Part shown: one piece after another, positions 14,584-22,517 of the stretch
Position numbering within the stretch: the stretch's first letter is position 1
Layout: every line of letters begins with the position of its first letter
Assembly (NCBI GenBank): GCA_001821135.1
Contig: MHSA01000013.1
Location: 1-40,921 of the forward strand
Length of the DNA stretch: 40,921 nucleotides
From: Candidatus Taylorbacteria bacterium RIFCSPLOWO2_01_FULL_48_100
GTDB lineage: Bacteria > Patescibacteriota > Minisyncoccia > Phycocordibacterales > UBA10002
Direction: 5' to 3'
Made by a program: the position numbers and the translations under genes
The notes under the pieces: model-generated
Databases searched by the model: none
What the model saw: only the letters and a program-made list of their open reading frames with translations
What the model was told of the DNA's origin: nothing

Positions 14584-16539
14584 ATGCCGACTAAAAAACA
14601 AAACAAAACAAAAGAAGTGATAGAAAAGATATTCGGAAGCGGCGAAACTGTTTACGGACTCAAGGGGTTTGATGGTATTGATGTTTATACTTCGCTAGAA
14701 ATTACAGAAGACGAGCCAAATCGTTTTTATATTAAGGACTTATCGGGCGGCAAAAATCGCTTTGTATGGGACGACAAAAAACAACACGGCAAACCGGAAG
14801 AAATAGTCCGCCAATTGTGGATATATAAGTTGATAAAGCAATATGGATATCCCATTACGCGCATACATATTGAACACTCGGTGCAATTCGGCCGTGAGAT
14901 ACACGATAAGGCGGTAGATATCGTGGTGAATAAGAAAGATAATGTTACACCCTATATTCTCATAGAAGTAAAAAGCCCAACCGAGAGTAAGGGTATTGAG
15001 CAATTAAAGAGTTATCTCAACGCTGAAGGTTCAGAAATCGGATTATGGTCAAACGGCGCAAAGCGCGTCATTTTGTACCGCCCTTATCCGAAAGAGTTTG
15101 ACGATACCTTGCCGGATTTGCCGCAAGCAAACCAAACCATTGACGACCTTTTTGAAACAAAACGCACCTATTTTGAATATACTTCCACAAAAGAAAATCT
15201 CAAAGATGTTGTTGATTCAATGGAAGAACTGGTGCTTGCAAATGCTGGTGTAGATGTTTTTACGGAAGTGTTCAAGCTTATTTATGCAAAGATGTACGAC
15301 GAACACGAAGCAAAATTAAGCCGTTCCGAACACGAAGTGCATTTTCGTAAATATCGCGACCCGTCCAAAACATACGCGGTCATCAACGATTTATTTAAGA
15401 GCGCGATTAAGAAATGGCCCGGCACTTTTTACGAGCAGGAAAATATAAATCTCTCGCAAGAACATCTCTCAATCGTCGTGGGCGAGCTGGAACGCACTCG
15501 TTTGTTCGGCTCCGACCTTTCTATTATTGACGAAGCGTTTGAGTATCTCATCCCCGAAGTGGCGAAGGGGAAAAAGGGGCAATACTTCACGCCGCGCCAT
15601 GTTATTAATATGGCGGTCAGAATGCTTAACCCGAAGCCGAAGGAATATATCATAGACCCGGCGGCGGGCTCCGGCGGATTTCTTATCAGCGCGATGTATT
15701 CCGTTAAAGACCGACATCTGAACGGTAGCGAGGAATCTATGCGCGAATATGCAAAAGAATATATCTGGGGCATTGACTTTGCGGAAGAAATATCAAAGGT
15801 CTCCCGCGCGCTTATGCTTATTGCAGGAGACGGCCGCTCGCACTTGTTTAAGCTCAACTCGCTTGACCCTAGAGAGTGGCAGGGCGATGAAAGCCAACTT
15901 TCAATTTCGCGAGGTGAGCTCCAAAAACGCCTGCACAATATGGGGAGCACCGCTGACAATACCGAAAATAGAAAAACATTTCACTGTATGGATTTTGATG
16001 TTTTGCTCACGAACCCCCCGTTTGCTGGAGAGATTAAAGACCAAGGGATGTTGCGCCAGTACTTTTTCGGCAAAAAGAAAGGGAAGTTGGTTAATAAAAT
16101 TGAACGGCACATTCTTTTTATAGAACGCACACTGGATATGCTCCGCCCCGGCGGGCGCATGGCGATTGTCTTGCCTCAGGGCGTGCTTAACAATACCAAT
16201 ATGGAGTATGTGCGCGAGTACTTGTTTGATAAAGCGCGGATTCTTGCGGTGGTTGGGCTTCACGGCAACACCTTTAAGCCGCACACAGGTACGAAAACAA
16301 GCGTCATTTTTTTGCAGAAATGGTGGGGAGAGGCGGGGGAGCCGCAAGCCGATTATCCTATTTTCATGGCTGTATCAAAAAAGGCGGGCAAGGACAACTC
16401 CGGCGACTATATGTACAAAAAGGACGCAAGCGGGAAGGCGGTGCACGACGCAAAGTTTCGCAAAGTCCTTGACCACGACCTAGACAACATCGCCGACGGG
16501 TTTATCAAGTTTGCAAAGGAGCAAAAATTAAACTTCTGA
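14584..16539 (+). CDS. Restriction-modification fusion: N-terminal nuclease plus N6-adenine methylase
   Basis: 651 residues. Residues 70-170 form an HSDR_N-like PD-(D/E)xK nuclease core: Asp112 (KAVDIVV), Glu128 and Lys130 (LIEVKSPTE), with a glutamate-containing helix at 71-80. Residues 220-600 are a HsdM-type N6-adenine methyltransferase: target-recognition helices, FTPRHVINMAV, DPAAGSGGFL (358-367), NPPF (477-480). No helicase domain and no separate hsdR. With the HsdS-type gene two positions on, the architecture resembles BcgI-like type IIB/IIG enzymes, where one polypeptide cuts and methylates and a second gives specificity. The DUF3800 gene starts 4 nt after it. Confidence 0.85.
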   Translation: MPTKKQNKTKEVIEKIFGSGETVYGLKGFDGIDVYTSLEITEDEPNRFYIKDLSGGKNRFVWDDKKQHGKPEEIVRQLWIYKLIKQYGYPITRIHIEHSVQFGREIHDKAVDIVVNKKDNVTPYILIEVKSPTESKGIEQLKSYLNAEGSEIGLWSNGAKRVILYRPYPKEFDDTLPDLPQANQTIDDLFETKRTYFEYTSTKENLKDVVDSMEELVLANAGVDVFTEVFKLIYAKMYDEHEAKLSRSEHEVHFRKYRDPSKTYAVINDLFKSAIKKWPGTFYEQENINLSQEHLSIVVGELERTRLFGSDLSIIDEAFEYLIPEVAKGKKGQYFTPRHVINMAVRMLNPKPKEYIIDPAAGSGGFLISAMYSVKDRHLNGSEESMREYAKEYIWGIDFAEEISKVSRALMLIAGDGRSHLFKLNSLDPREWQGDESQLSISRGELQKRLHNMGSTADNTENRKTFHCMDFDVLLTNPPFAGEIKDQGMLRQYFFGKKKGKLVNKIERHILFIERTLDMLRPGGRMAIVLPQGVLNNTNMEYVREYLFDKARILAVVGLHGNTFKPHTGTKTSVIFLQKWWGEAGEPQADYPIFMAVSKKAGKDNSGDYMYKKDASGKAVHDAKFRKVLDHDLDNIADGFIKFAKEQKLNF

Positions 16540-16543
16540 TTAT

Positions 16544-17350
16544 ATGATTACACAGCCAATTCTTCCACAAGAATCCATAAAATTATTTATTGACGAATCG
16601 GGTACTGGGAATCCGCTCGACCTAACTTCCGATATTTATATTTTATCAGGTTGCGTGATAAAGAAATCAGATTGTCAGGATGTAAAAATTCGCGCCGACC
16701 AAATTAAATTTAAGTACTGGAATAAGACCAATATCATGTTTCATTCGCGAGAAATAGGAAGGCGGGATGGAGCTTTTTCAATACTGAAAGACGAAACATT
16801 GTCTAAACAGTTTCTTGCCGACCTTGAGAGTTTTCTTGCAGACCAGAAATTTAAAATGTTATTCGTTGTTGTGGATAAAGCAAAAGCAAAAAATGCTGGA
16901 TGGAACGAAGTAAAAGTATATAAAGATACAACCCTGCATCTTGTCCGGAACTTTTTACTTGCCCTTTTAGCCACTAATTCGAAAGGAGAAATTATCATTG
17001 AATCAGCAACCGCTACAAAAGATATTTATCTTTTGCAAGCTGTTGGATATTTTCTCGCATCCGGTATTGAAAGCATAAAAATTGATTATCAAAAGATACA
17101 AACATTGCTCACATCAATTTCATTTGTCACAAAACACAATAATGATATTGAAGAACAAATCGCTGACTTGTTTTGTTATGCTGCACAGCTGAAATATCAA
17201 CAAAAAGCAAAACAAAAGATTTCCGGTGGTATATATGAACAGATGATACTGCGAGCGTTTAATAGGTCGATTTTTAAAGTGCCACAATATGCCGGACCTA
17301 AAAAGGCTCGGTTTTTTGCTGGTCTAGAACCATTTTTGGTGATTCCATAA
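16544..17350 (+). CDS. DUF3800 protein inside the restriction operon
   Basis: 268 residues. The N-terminal FIDESGTGNPLD motif and the later acidic positions (FVVVDKAKAK, IIIESATATKD, NNDIEEQIADLFCYA) are the DUF3800 signature, an RNase H-like fold seen in defence islands and phages whose activity is not settled. The DES motif, the Asp in VVVD and the DIEEQIADL aspartates could bind metal. It sits between the methylase-nuclease (4 nt upstream) and the specificity subunit, which is unusual for a type I/IIB locus. A hairpin follows its stop, so the S subunit may be expressed at a lower level. Confidence 0.8.
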   Translation: MITQPILPQESIKLFIDESGTGNPLDLTSDIYILSGCVIKKSDCQDVKIRADQIKFKYWNKTNIMFHSREIGRRDGAFSILKDETLSKQFLADLESFLADQKFKMLFVVVDKAKAKNAGWNEVKVYKDTTLHLVRNFLLALLATNSKGEIIIESATATKDIYLLQAVGYFLASGIESIKIDYQKIQTLLTSISFVTKHNNDIEEQIADLFCYAAQLKYQQKAKQKISGGIYEQMILRAFNRSIFKVPQYAGPKKARFFAGLEPFLVIP

Positions 17351-17355
17351 AGGAG

Positions 17356-17394
17356 AAAAGCCGGATCGCGGCTTTCGCTCGCTCCCCGGCTTTT
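17356..17394. terminator. Hairpin between the DUF3800 and specificity genes
   Basis: Arms AAAAGCCGG and CCGGCTTTT around a GC-rich loop. T-runs border it on both strands. It may act as a partial terminator within the operon. Confidence 0.65.
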
Positions 17395-17457
17395 CATGTA
17401 AAAAGTGTAACATACGGACTTATAAAAAAGCAAGGGAGTGTGGATAACAAAAAACAT

Positions 17458-18795
17458 ATGGCTGTTTTCTCAATAATCAAAAAATCGGAACTTGAGGGCG
17501 CGAAGCGACTGGATGCGGAATACTACCAGCCGGAGTATTTGGATATTACATCAAAACTTAAAAATGCACGCGCAATAAAAACCCTTGCGTCAGATATTCG
17601 TTACGGATTGTATGTTGAGCCCGACTATCTAGACGAAGGAATAAACTTTATTCGCGCAATGAATACAACTAATTTTTGGGTTGATGGCGAAGTGCTCAAA
17701 ATATCTAACAAAAAAGTTCCAAGTGATTATTTCTTACACGCTGGAGATTGTCTTATTGTAAGAAGTGGAGCAAACACTGGTTTAGTCAGTGTAATTTATC
17801 CACGACTGGAGGGGTCAACTTTTGGTTCATACACGATACGAATTCGTTTTGACAAAGTAAATCCTTTTTTCGCTTCGGTTTTCTTAAACACAAGATATGG
17901 ATTTTTACAGACATTAAGATCACAGACCGGCGCAGCACAGCCGAATCTGAACATCCCAAACATTAAAGAAATCAAAATACCGGTTATCTCGGAACATCAA
18001 CAAAAAGATATAGAAAAGCGATGCATTGAAATTGAACGAGCAAGAATACAAAGCGAAATCTTATATTCCCAAGCGGAAAATTTGCTTTTGGAAGAATTAG
18101 GATTAAAAGATTTCACAGAGGAGCAGAGTTTATACACTGCCGTGAATTTCTCGGAACTCAAAGAATCATGCCGAATGGATGCGGAATATTTTCAGCTGAA
18201 GTACCGGAAAATCTATTCTCTAATTCGTGAGAATAAAGGAATAACACTTGGCGAAATTGCCACGCTCAAAAAAGGTTTTGAACCTGGGAGCGAAGCGTAC
18301 CAAGAGGATGGTAAACTGTTTATTCGCGTGAGCTCCGTCTCAAAAGATGGTATTACCGAAAAAGACCAGAAATATCTCAAAAATGATCTGTATCAAAAAT
18401 TAAAAAAGAATTATCAACCAAAAGTCGGTGAGATTCTTCTTACAAAAGACGCAAGTCCCGGTATTGCATATGCGGTGAAAGAGTCAATTGAGGGAGTGAT
18501 TTCTGGTGGCGTGTTGCGAGTTAAAATAAACGAGGATGTTGAATCGGAATATCTTACACTATGTATAAACTCTAAAATTGGACAATCGCAAGTTGAACGG
18601 GATGCGGGTGGTTCTATAATTAAGCATTGGAAACCGGAGCAAGTAAAAAGTATGCTTATTCCGATTTTACCCAAACCAACCCAACAAGAAATTGCCAAGT
18701 TGGTGCGAAAATCGCACGAAGCGCGCAAAAAAGCAAAGGAACTCTTGGAAGAAGCAAAACGCGCTGTTGAAACACTTATAGAAAGACAGCAATAG
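17458..18795 (+). CDS. hsdS: HsdS-type specificity subunit with two target-recognition domains
   Basis: 445 residues from ATG 17458; GTG 17440 is an alternative with AGGGAG just upstream. Two half-repeats each begin with RxDAEYxxxxY (KRLDAEYYQPEYL near residue 11; CRMDAEYFQLKYR near 240), followed by a TRD and a helical spacer (QQKDIEKRCIEIERARIQSE; QQEIAKLVRKSHEARKKAKE). This is the classical S-subunit layout recognising a bipartite DNA sequence. It must serve the nuclease-methylase fusion upstream. It is more AT-rich than its surroundings, as usual for exchanged specificity genes. Confidence 0.9.
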   Translation: MAVFSIIKKSELEGAKRLDAEYYQPEYLDITSKLKNARAIKTLASDIRYGLYVEPDYLDEGINFIRAMNTTNFWVDGEVLKISNKKVPSDYFLHAGDCLIVRSGANTGLVSVIYPRLEGSTFGSYTIRIRFDKVNPFFASVFLNTRYGFLQTLRSQTGAAQPNLNIPNIKEIKIPVISEHQQKDIEKRCIEIERARIQSEILYSQAENLLLEELGLKDFTEEQSLYTAVNFSELKESCRMDAEYFQLKYRKIYSLIRENKGITLGEIATLKKGFEPGSEAYQEDGKLFIRVSSVSKDGITEKDQKYLKNDLYQKLKKNYQPKVGEILLTKDASPGIAYAVKESIEGVISGGVLRVKINEDVESEYLTLCINSKIGQSQVERDAGGSIIKHWKPEQVKSMLIPILPKPTQQEIAKLVRKSHEARKKAKELLEEAKRAVETLIERQQ

Positions 18796-18812
18796 CCGTA
18801 TTTATTTTGTGG

Positions 18813-18818
18813 TATAAT
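18813..18818 (+). promoter_or_regulatory. Extended -10 of the small membrane protein gene, leaderless
   Basis: TGGTATAAT, 7 nt before ATG 18826; consensus hexamer. Confidence 0.65.
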
Positions 18819-18825
18819 CCTTGTT

Positions 18826-19023
18826 ATGAGAAAATTAAGTACCGATAGGGGATTGGTGAAGGCGGTTTTGCTTATTGTGGTGGCGCTAGTAATACTCGGA
18901 TACTTCGGGTACAACCTGCGCGACATTATTGCATCGCCTGCGGTGCGCGACAACCTCGCCTATGTTTGGGACATTGTCGTAAGGGCTTGGAACTGGTTGA
19001 AAGACCTCTTGCCATCAAAGTAG
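18826..19023 (+). CDS. Small single-span membrane protein
   Basis: 65 residues with one membrane helix (about 11-29, VKAVLLIVVALVILGYFGY) and an amphipathic, Trp-rich tail (YVWDIVVRAWNWLKDLLP). I do not recognise it. It has a consensus leaderless promoter and codon use like its neighbours, so it is probably a real gene. It precedes the palindrome and dif-like site of the recombinase gene. Confidence 0.6.
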   Translation: MRKLSTDRGLVKAVLLIVVALVILGYFGYNLRDIIASPAVRDNLAYVWDIVVRAWNWLKDLLPSK

Positions 19024-19037
19024 TTGGAACACGAAGT

Positions 19038-19057
19038 AGAAAGCAAATTTGCTTTCT
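19038..19057. repeat. Perfect 20-bp palindrome upstream of the recombinase gene
   Basis: AGAAAGCAAATTTGCTTTCT. It lies between the small membrane protein gene and the dif-like site, and flanking ACGAAGTA (19031-19038) is the exact inverse of TACTTCGT (19081-19088). It may also act as a terminator. Confidence 0.75.
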
Positions 19058-19081
19058 GCGAAGTGTTTCTTCATATGCTAT

Positions 19082-19109
19082 ACTTCGTATAATGTATGTT
19101 AATCCACAT
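19082..19109. other. dif: dif-like / loxP-like recombination site just upstream of the Xer gene
   Basis: Split as a Xer site: ACTTCGTATAA (19082-19092), spacer TGTATG (19093-19098), TTAATCCACAT (19099-19109). The left arm differs from the B. subtilis dif left arm (ACTTCCTAGAA, from memory) at two positions, and the spacer from E. coli dif (TGTATA) at one. The right arm matches E. coli TTATGTTAAAT at 7 of 11. The 17 nt ACTTCGTATAATGTATG are also identical to loxP. It ends 5 nt before the recombinase ATG and contains a TATAAT that may serve as the -10. Confidence 0.5.
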
Positions 19110-19114
19110 ATACT

Positions 19115-20068
19115 ATGCAAAAACCACTTACCCAACATTTGAACGATTTTCTGGAATACTGCGAAGTTGAAAAAGGGCTTTCCATAAACTCTGTGAAGAA
19201 TTATTCGCGGTTTGTACAAAAGTTTTTCGGGTGGCTCGCGGAACACAGATTAGAAAATCTATCGCCTGAAAAGCTCACTGAGGACCATATCTCCAAATAT
19301 CGCATTTGGCTATCGCGGCGCCCCAACAAGGTGCGTCACGCGTCGCCGAACCTCCACCAGTCCACCCAAATACGCTATCTGATAGCCCTGCGCTCGTTAC
19401 TCGCGTATTTCCACGAAAAGAACATCCCTACCCTCCCGACCGAAAAAATTAAGCTTCCGAAAGACCGGAGCGCGGAGCGGCATATAAAATTCTTAGACAT
19501 TGAAAACCTGCGGAAGTTCCTTGCCGCGCCCGATACTAAAATCAATGCGGGGCTCCGCGACCGCGCGCTAATTGAAACGCTTTTCAGCACCGGACTGCGC
19601 GTCGCGGAGCTTGTTGCGCTCAATGTGAAGCAGTTGCAGAGCGCTTTGCACAAGACCGACTTTGAATTGAGCGTCGTCGGTAAGGGCGGGCACCCACGCG
19701 TCGTCTATTTCTCCGACCGCGCGTTGTATTGGCTCAAGAAATATCTCGCAAGTCGCACCGACGATGATGAGGCGCTGTTTATAAACTTCAGGGGGCCAAA
19801 GAAGGACTCGCGGCGCATCTCTGTGCGCGGCGTAGAGCTCGTTGTAGAAAAATGCTCAAAAATTGCCGGCATTGGATTTTTGGCGACTCCGCACACTTTA
19901 CGGCACTCTTTCGCAACCGATTTGCTAAACAAGGGTGTGGATTTGCGTATGGTGCAGGAGTTTCTCGGACATCGTAATATCGCAACGACGCAAGTGTATA
20001 CACATGTGACTTCCAAGCGTCTGCGTGAAATACATAAAAAATTTCACGGAGTAGAGGAACTATCATAA
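19115..20068 (+). CDS. xer: XerC/XerD-type tyrosine recombinase
   Basis: 317 residues: SAM-like core-binding N-domain (about 1-105, FLEYCEVEKGLSINSVKNYS) and catalytic domain with Arg in STGLRVAELVALN, Lys in VVGKGGHPRVV, HTLRHSFATDLLNKG (HxxR), FLGHRNIATTQVYTH (His and nucleophile Tyr). All catalytic residues are present. Only one Xer gene is in the window. A dif-like sequence lies directly upstream, the arrangement known for several single-Xer systems (XerH, XerS). A chromosome-dimer-resolution role is the natural guess, but an integrase role cannot be excluded. Confidence 0.9.
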   Translation: MQKPLTQHLNDFLEYCEVEKGLSINSVKNYSRFVQKFFGWLAEHRLENLSPEKLTEDHISKYRIWLSRRPNKVRHASPNLHQSTQIRYLIALRSLLAYFHEKNIPTLPTEKIKLPKDRSAERHIKFLDIENLRKFLAAPDTKINAGLRDRALIETLFSTGLRVAELVALNVKQLQSALHKTDFELSVVGKGGHPRVVYFSDRALYWLKKYLASRTDDDEALFINFRGPKKDSRRISVRGVELVVEKCSKIAGIGFLATPHTLRHSFATDLLNKGVDLRMVQEFLGHRNIATTQVYTHVTSKRLREIHKKFHGVEELS

Positions 20069-20072
20069 AGCA

Positions 20073-20105
20073 AACCCCCTCACTTGTCGGACAAGTGAGG
20101 GGGTT
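20073..20105. terminator. Bidirectional terminator between xer and the transglycosylase gene
   Basis: A 16-bp perfect stem (AACCCCCTCACTTGTC and its complement). It shares the core CACTTGTC-n-GACAAGTG with the terminator at 33871-33901. Confidence 0.85.
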
Positions 20106-20116
20106 GCTAATAACTT

Positions 20117-20560
20117 TTACTCTTTTACTTTCTGGCTTTGAGCGACTGCGAGCGTGGCGCCTGCTTTCCAGCATTTGCCGGACGAAGCCCACGGCTGAAG
20201 GCCTTCCTTTTCGTAAAGCCATTTGGCGTACGATAAGTTGCCTTCAAGTGTCTTAATGTCCAACCCAAGCTTCTTCGCGCGCTCTGCGTGATACCGTTCG
20301 TTGATTTGCATCACGCCGACATCATTATAGTCGTAGTCGCCGCGAAGCACTCCATTTCTGTCAAAGTGGCGGAAACGCGACTCGCACTTTGCAACCTCCG
20401 CAAGCGCCGGATTGTCCGCGAAATAATCGCGGACATACTCCTCAAGCGTTATCGGATTATTCGCGACCGGAACCATCGGGGCAACTTCAGTTGCGGCGAT
20501 GGCGGGTGCGGTGTTAAAGACAGAAAGAAAAAGTAAAAGTCCGTTCAATGTTTCAATCAT
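20117..20560 (-). CDS. Secreted small lytic transglycosylase (SLT-like)
   Basis: 147 residues from ATG 20560; GTG 20569 would add three. A signal peptide (about 1-25, ending PAIAA) is followed by a lysozyme-like domain: EVAKCESRFRHFD has the catalytic Glu and the ES motif, then DVGVMQINERYH (GxMQI), then NLSYAKWLYEKEGLQPW and a second Cys (SGKCW). It should cut glycan strands outside the cell. It is monocistronic with a classical promoter at 20629-20658 and a leader of about 60 nt. Confidence 0.85.
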   Translation of the reverse strand: MIETLNGLLLFLSVFNTAPAIAATEVAPMVPVANNPITLEEYVRDYFADNPALAEVAKCESRFRHFDRNGVLRGDYDYNDVGVMQINERYHAERAKKLGLDIKTLEGNLSYAKWLYEKEGLQPWASSGKCWKAGATLAVAQSQKVKE

Positions 20561-20628
20561 AATGTTCACTCAAATCAGTTAAATCTAACGACCGTAGGCG
20601 CGGGCGCTTCCCGACCCCGGTACTATAT

Positions 20629-20658
20629 ATTATAGCATTGTCAATATGCACTTGTCAA
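20629..20658 (-). promoter_or_regulatory. Classical promoter of the lytic transglycosylase gene
   Basis: Minus strand: TTGACA (20653-20658), 18-nt spacer ending TGC, TATAAT (20629-20634). The leader to ATG 20560 is about 60 nt and GC-rich. Confidence 0.75.
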
Positions 20659-20663
20659 TGGTT

Positions 20664-21353
20664 TTATTTCCACCTCTTTGCTTCCAGCGCATTGGCGGCG
20701 GCGTCTTGCTCCGCTTCTTGTTTTGACTTACCTTCCCCTTCCGCCGCTTTTTCGCGCCCGAGAAATACCGCAACAGTGAAGTGTTTGTCGTGGTCGGGAC
20801 CCGTCTCGCGCACCGTTTCGTACGAAGGCGTGACGCTAGCGATTTCTTGCGCCTTTTCTTGAAACTTGCTTTTTGCATCCATCCACTTCCCTTCCGCCAC
20901 AATGCTGTCGGTCAAAGGGAGTACAAATCGCGACACGAAGTCGCCCACTTTCGCGTATCCGCCATCCAAGTACAGCGCGCCGATGAGTGCTTCAATCGCG
21001 TTTGCGAGGATAACCTCGCGCGCGCGACCCGTATCCTTCGCCTCGCCTTTGGAAAGGAGCATATAATCGTTCATACCAAGCCGTTCCGCAACGCCTGCAA
21101 GTGTTACTGCATTCACAAGCGCCGAGCGGTACAAGGTCATATCGCCCTCGTTTTTGTGCGGATATTTCTTAAACAAAAACTCCGTCGTCAAAAGCTCAAG
21201 CACCGCGTCTCCGAGAAATTCCAACCGCTCGTTGTGTTCGGTCTTGAGTTTCTTGTTTTCGTTTAGATACGAGCGGTGCGTGAAGGCGGTCTTAAGTAAG
21301 CCCTTATCTGCGAAATCTATGCCTATCTTTTTCTCAAAAGAATCAAAATTCAT
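20664..21353 (-). CDS. rnc: Ribonuclease III
   Basis: 229 residues, normal length. Endonuclease domain with the signature ERLEFLGDAVLELLTTE (near 42-58) and the downstream catalytic DTGRAREVILANAIEALIGALYLD, then a dsRNA-binding domain (about 155-227, ending KQEAEQDAAANALEA). It processes rRNA precursors and structured mRNAs. Its ATG overlaps the stop of the NusB-NUDIX gene (ATGA), so the two are translationally coupled. Confidence 0.95.
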   Translation of the reverse strand: MNFDSFEKKIGIDFADKGLLKTAFTHRSYLNENKKLKTEHNERLEFLGDAVLELLTTEFLFKKYPHKNEGDMTLYRSALVNAVTLAGVAERLGMNDYMLLSKGEAKDTGRAREVILANAIEALIGALYLDGGYAKVGDFVSRFVLPLTDSIVAEGKWMDAKSKFQEKAQEIASVTPSYETVRETGPDHDKHFTVAVFLGREKAAEGEGKSKQEAEQDAAANALEAKRWK

Positions 21354-22264
21354 TTCTTTAATAAAATATTTACGGCTTTTGTTACAATCGGCAAAGTGTC
21401 GGGGTAAAAATTAAGATTGACTATATCTTTTAGCTTAAACCACTGTGCATCGTCCAGCCCGCCCGAAGTGCCTAGCGTTAGCGGCGTGAACGCCGACTCG
21501 CCTAGGAAATAATGCACCTGTTTGCGAATCTTGCCCTTTTCGGGGTCGGACGCAATGTATTCGTTAAAACCGATCGGCTCTTTTATTGTAATATCCAAAC
21601 CGAGTTCTTCTTTAATTTCGCGAACAGTTCCCGTTTCAACGCTCTCGCTCGCGATGTCGGGAGTGTCTCCTATTTTGCCTTTGGAAAGCGTCCAGTGCCC
21701 GAAAATGTCGTGCACCAGAGCGATGTAAGTATCGCCTTCGGCTTTTGCGTACACTACCGCGCCACCCAATTTCTGAATAGGCATCTTTTCGTATGGCACA
21801 TCTGCGGGGCGCTTTTTGCGTTTCGGAGCGTCGGCTTTTCCCGGCTCGCCAAGCTCGCGGTACACGGAGCCGAGTACACCATTTACAAACCTGCCGCTAG
21901 CGTCCCCGCCGTATGTTTTCGCAAGTTCTATCGCTTCGTTAATCGCAACTTTTGCCGGCACTTCTTTGCGGTCTGCAAATAAAAGTTCGTAAAGCCCGAG
22001 CCGCAAGACATTGCGGTCTAAATATGATATTCGTTCAATCGGCCATTCAGGCGCCGCCTTGCCGATAATATTGTCAATTTCTTTGCGCTTTTTCAGCGCG
22101 CCGTTTATGAGTGTGTGTACAAAGGAGTTGTCTTCTATGCCCGGCGCAAACTCTGCGATGTTGCGCGCTTCTATCTCCGCAAGCGCCTTTTCTGGAAGCG
22201 TGCGGAAATCCCACTCAAAGAGGGATTGGAGCGCTATTGACCTGCCAAGGTGCCTGTTTGCCAT
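21350..22264 (-). CDS. nusB: NusB domain fused to a NUDIX hydrolase
   Basis: 304 residues. Residues 1-145 are NusB: GRSIALQSLFEWDF, the RNA-binding helices, YLDRNVLRLGLYEL, and VAINEAIELAKTYGGDASGRFVNGVL. A basic linker (PKRKKR, near 150) leads to a NUDIX domain (about 160-300) with GHWTLSKGKI and VREIKEELGL, the hydrolase box, though the spacer between its halves is longer than usual. NusB binds boxA RNA in rRNA transcription antitermination; the NUDIX half resembles Ap4A/NTP pyrophosphohydrolases. It is second in rpmF-nusB-rnc. Start 22264 follows the rpmF stop by 15 nt. Confidence 0.88.
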   Translation of the reverse strand: MANRHLGRSIALQSLFEWDFRTLPEKALAEIEARNIAEFAPGIEDNSFVHTLINGALKKRKEIDNIIGKAAPEWPIERISYLDRNVLRLGLYELLFADRKEVPAKVAINEAIELAKTYGGDASGRFVNGVLGSVYRELGEPGKADAPKRKKRPADVPYEKMPIQKLGGAVVYAKAEGDTYIALVHDIFGHWTLSKGKIGDTPDIASESVETGTVREIKEELGLDITIKEPIGFNEYIASDPEKGKIRKQVHYFLGESAFTPLTLGTSGGLDDAQWFKLKDIVNLNFYPDTLPIVTKAVNILLKK

Positions 22265-22279
22265 AATTATCAAGAAACT

Positions 22280-22480
22280 TTACTTTGCTTTTTGTTTTTT
22301 TGATTTTTCAACTACATTAACAACTGTTCTTCCCCTATACTTCCCGCAATTGGCGCATGCCGTATGCATCATTTTCAGTGCCTTGCATTCGGGACAGGGC
22401 GAAAGTGCTTGCGCACAAAGCTTGTGGTGCGCGCGCCTTTGGTCGCGACGGCCTTTTGTTGAACGCATTCGGACTACCAT
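22280..22480 (-). CDS. rpmF: 50S ribosomal protein L32
   Basis: 66 residues. Basic N-terminus with RSTKGRRDQRRAHH, then a zinc ribbon made by CPEC and CANCGKYRG, then the basic tail. Start ATG 22480 is 8 nt after the -10; an internal ATG at 22468 would give the shorter, more typical N-terminus. First gene of rpmF-nusB/NUDIX-rnc. Confidence 0.93.
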   Translation of the reverse strand: MVVRMRSTKGRRDQRRAHHKLCAQALSPCPECKALKMMHTACANCGKYRGRTVVNVVEKSKKQKAK

Positions 22481-22488
22481 ATGTAAAC

Positions 22489-22494
22489 AGTATA
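22489..22494 (-). promoter_or_regulatory. Extended -10 of the rpmF-nusB-rnc operon, leaderless
   Basis: TGCTATACT on the minus strand, 8 nt before ATG 22480. Confidence 0.6.
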
Positions 22495-22517
22495 GCAAAT
22501 TATAAAATAAAAGAAAA

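Noticed and set aside
19078-19110. loxP vector contamination, suggested by 17 nt identical to loxP
   Set aside because: The second arm does not match loxP and the flanks are genome-like; a dif-type site beside a Xer gene explains it better.
20560-20622. c-di-AMP (ydaO-type) riboswitch before the transglycosylase
   Set aside because: The leader is only about 60 nt and lacks the conserved core; only the gene type suggested it.
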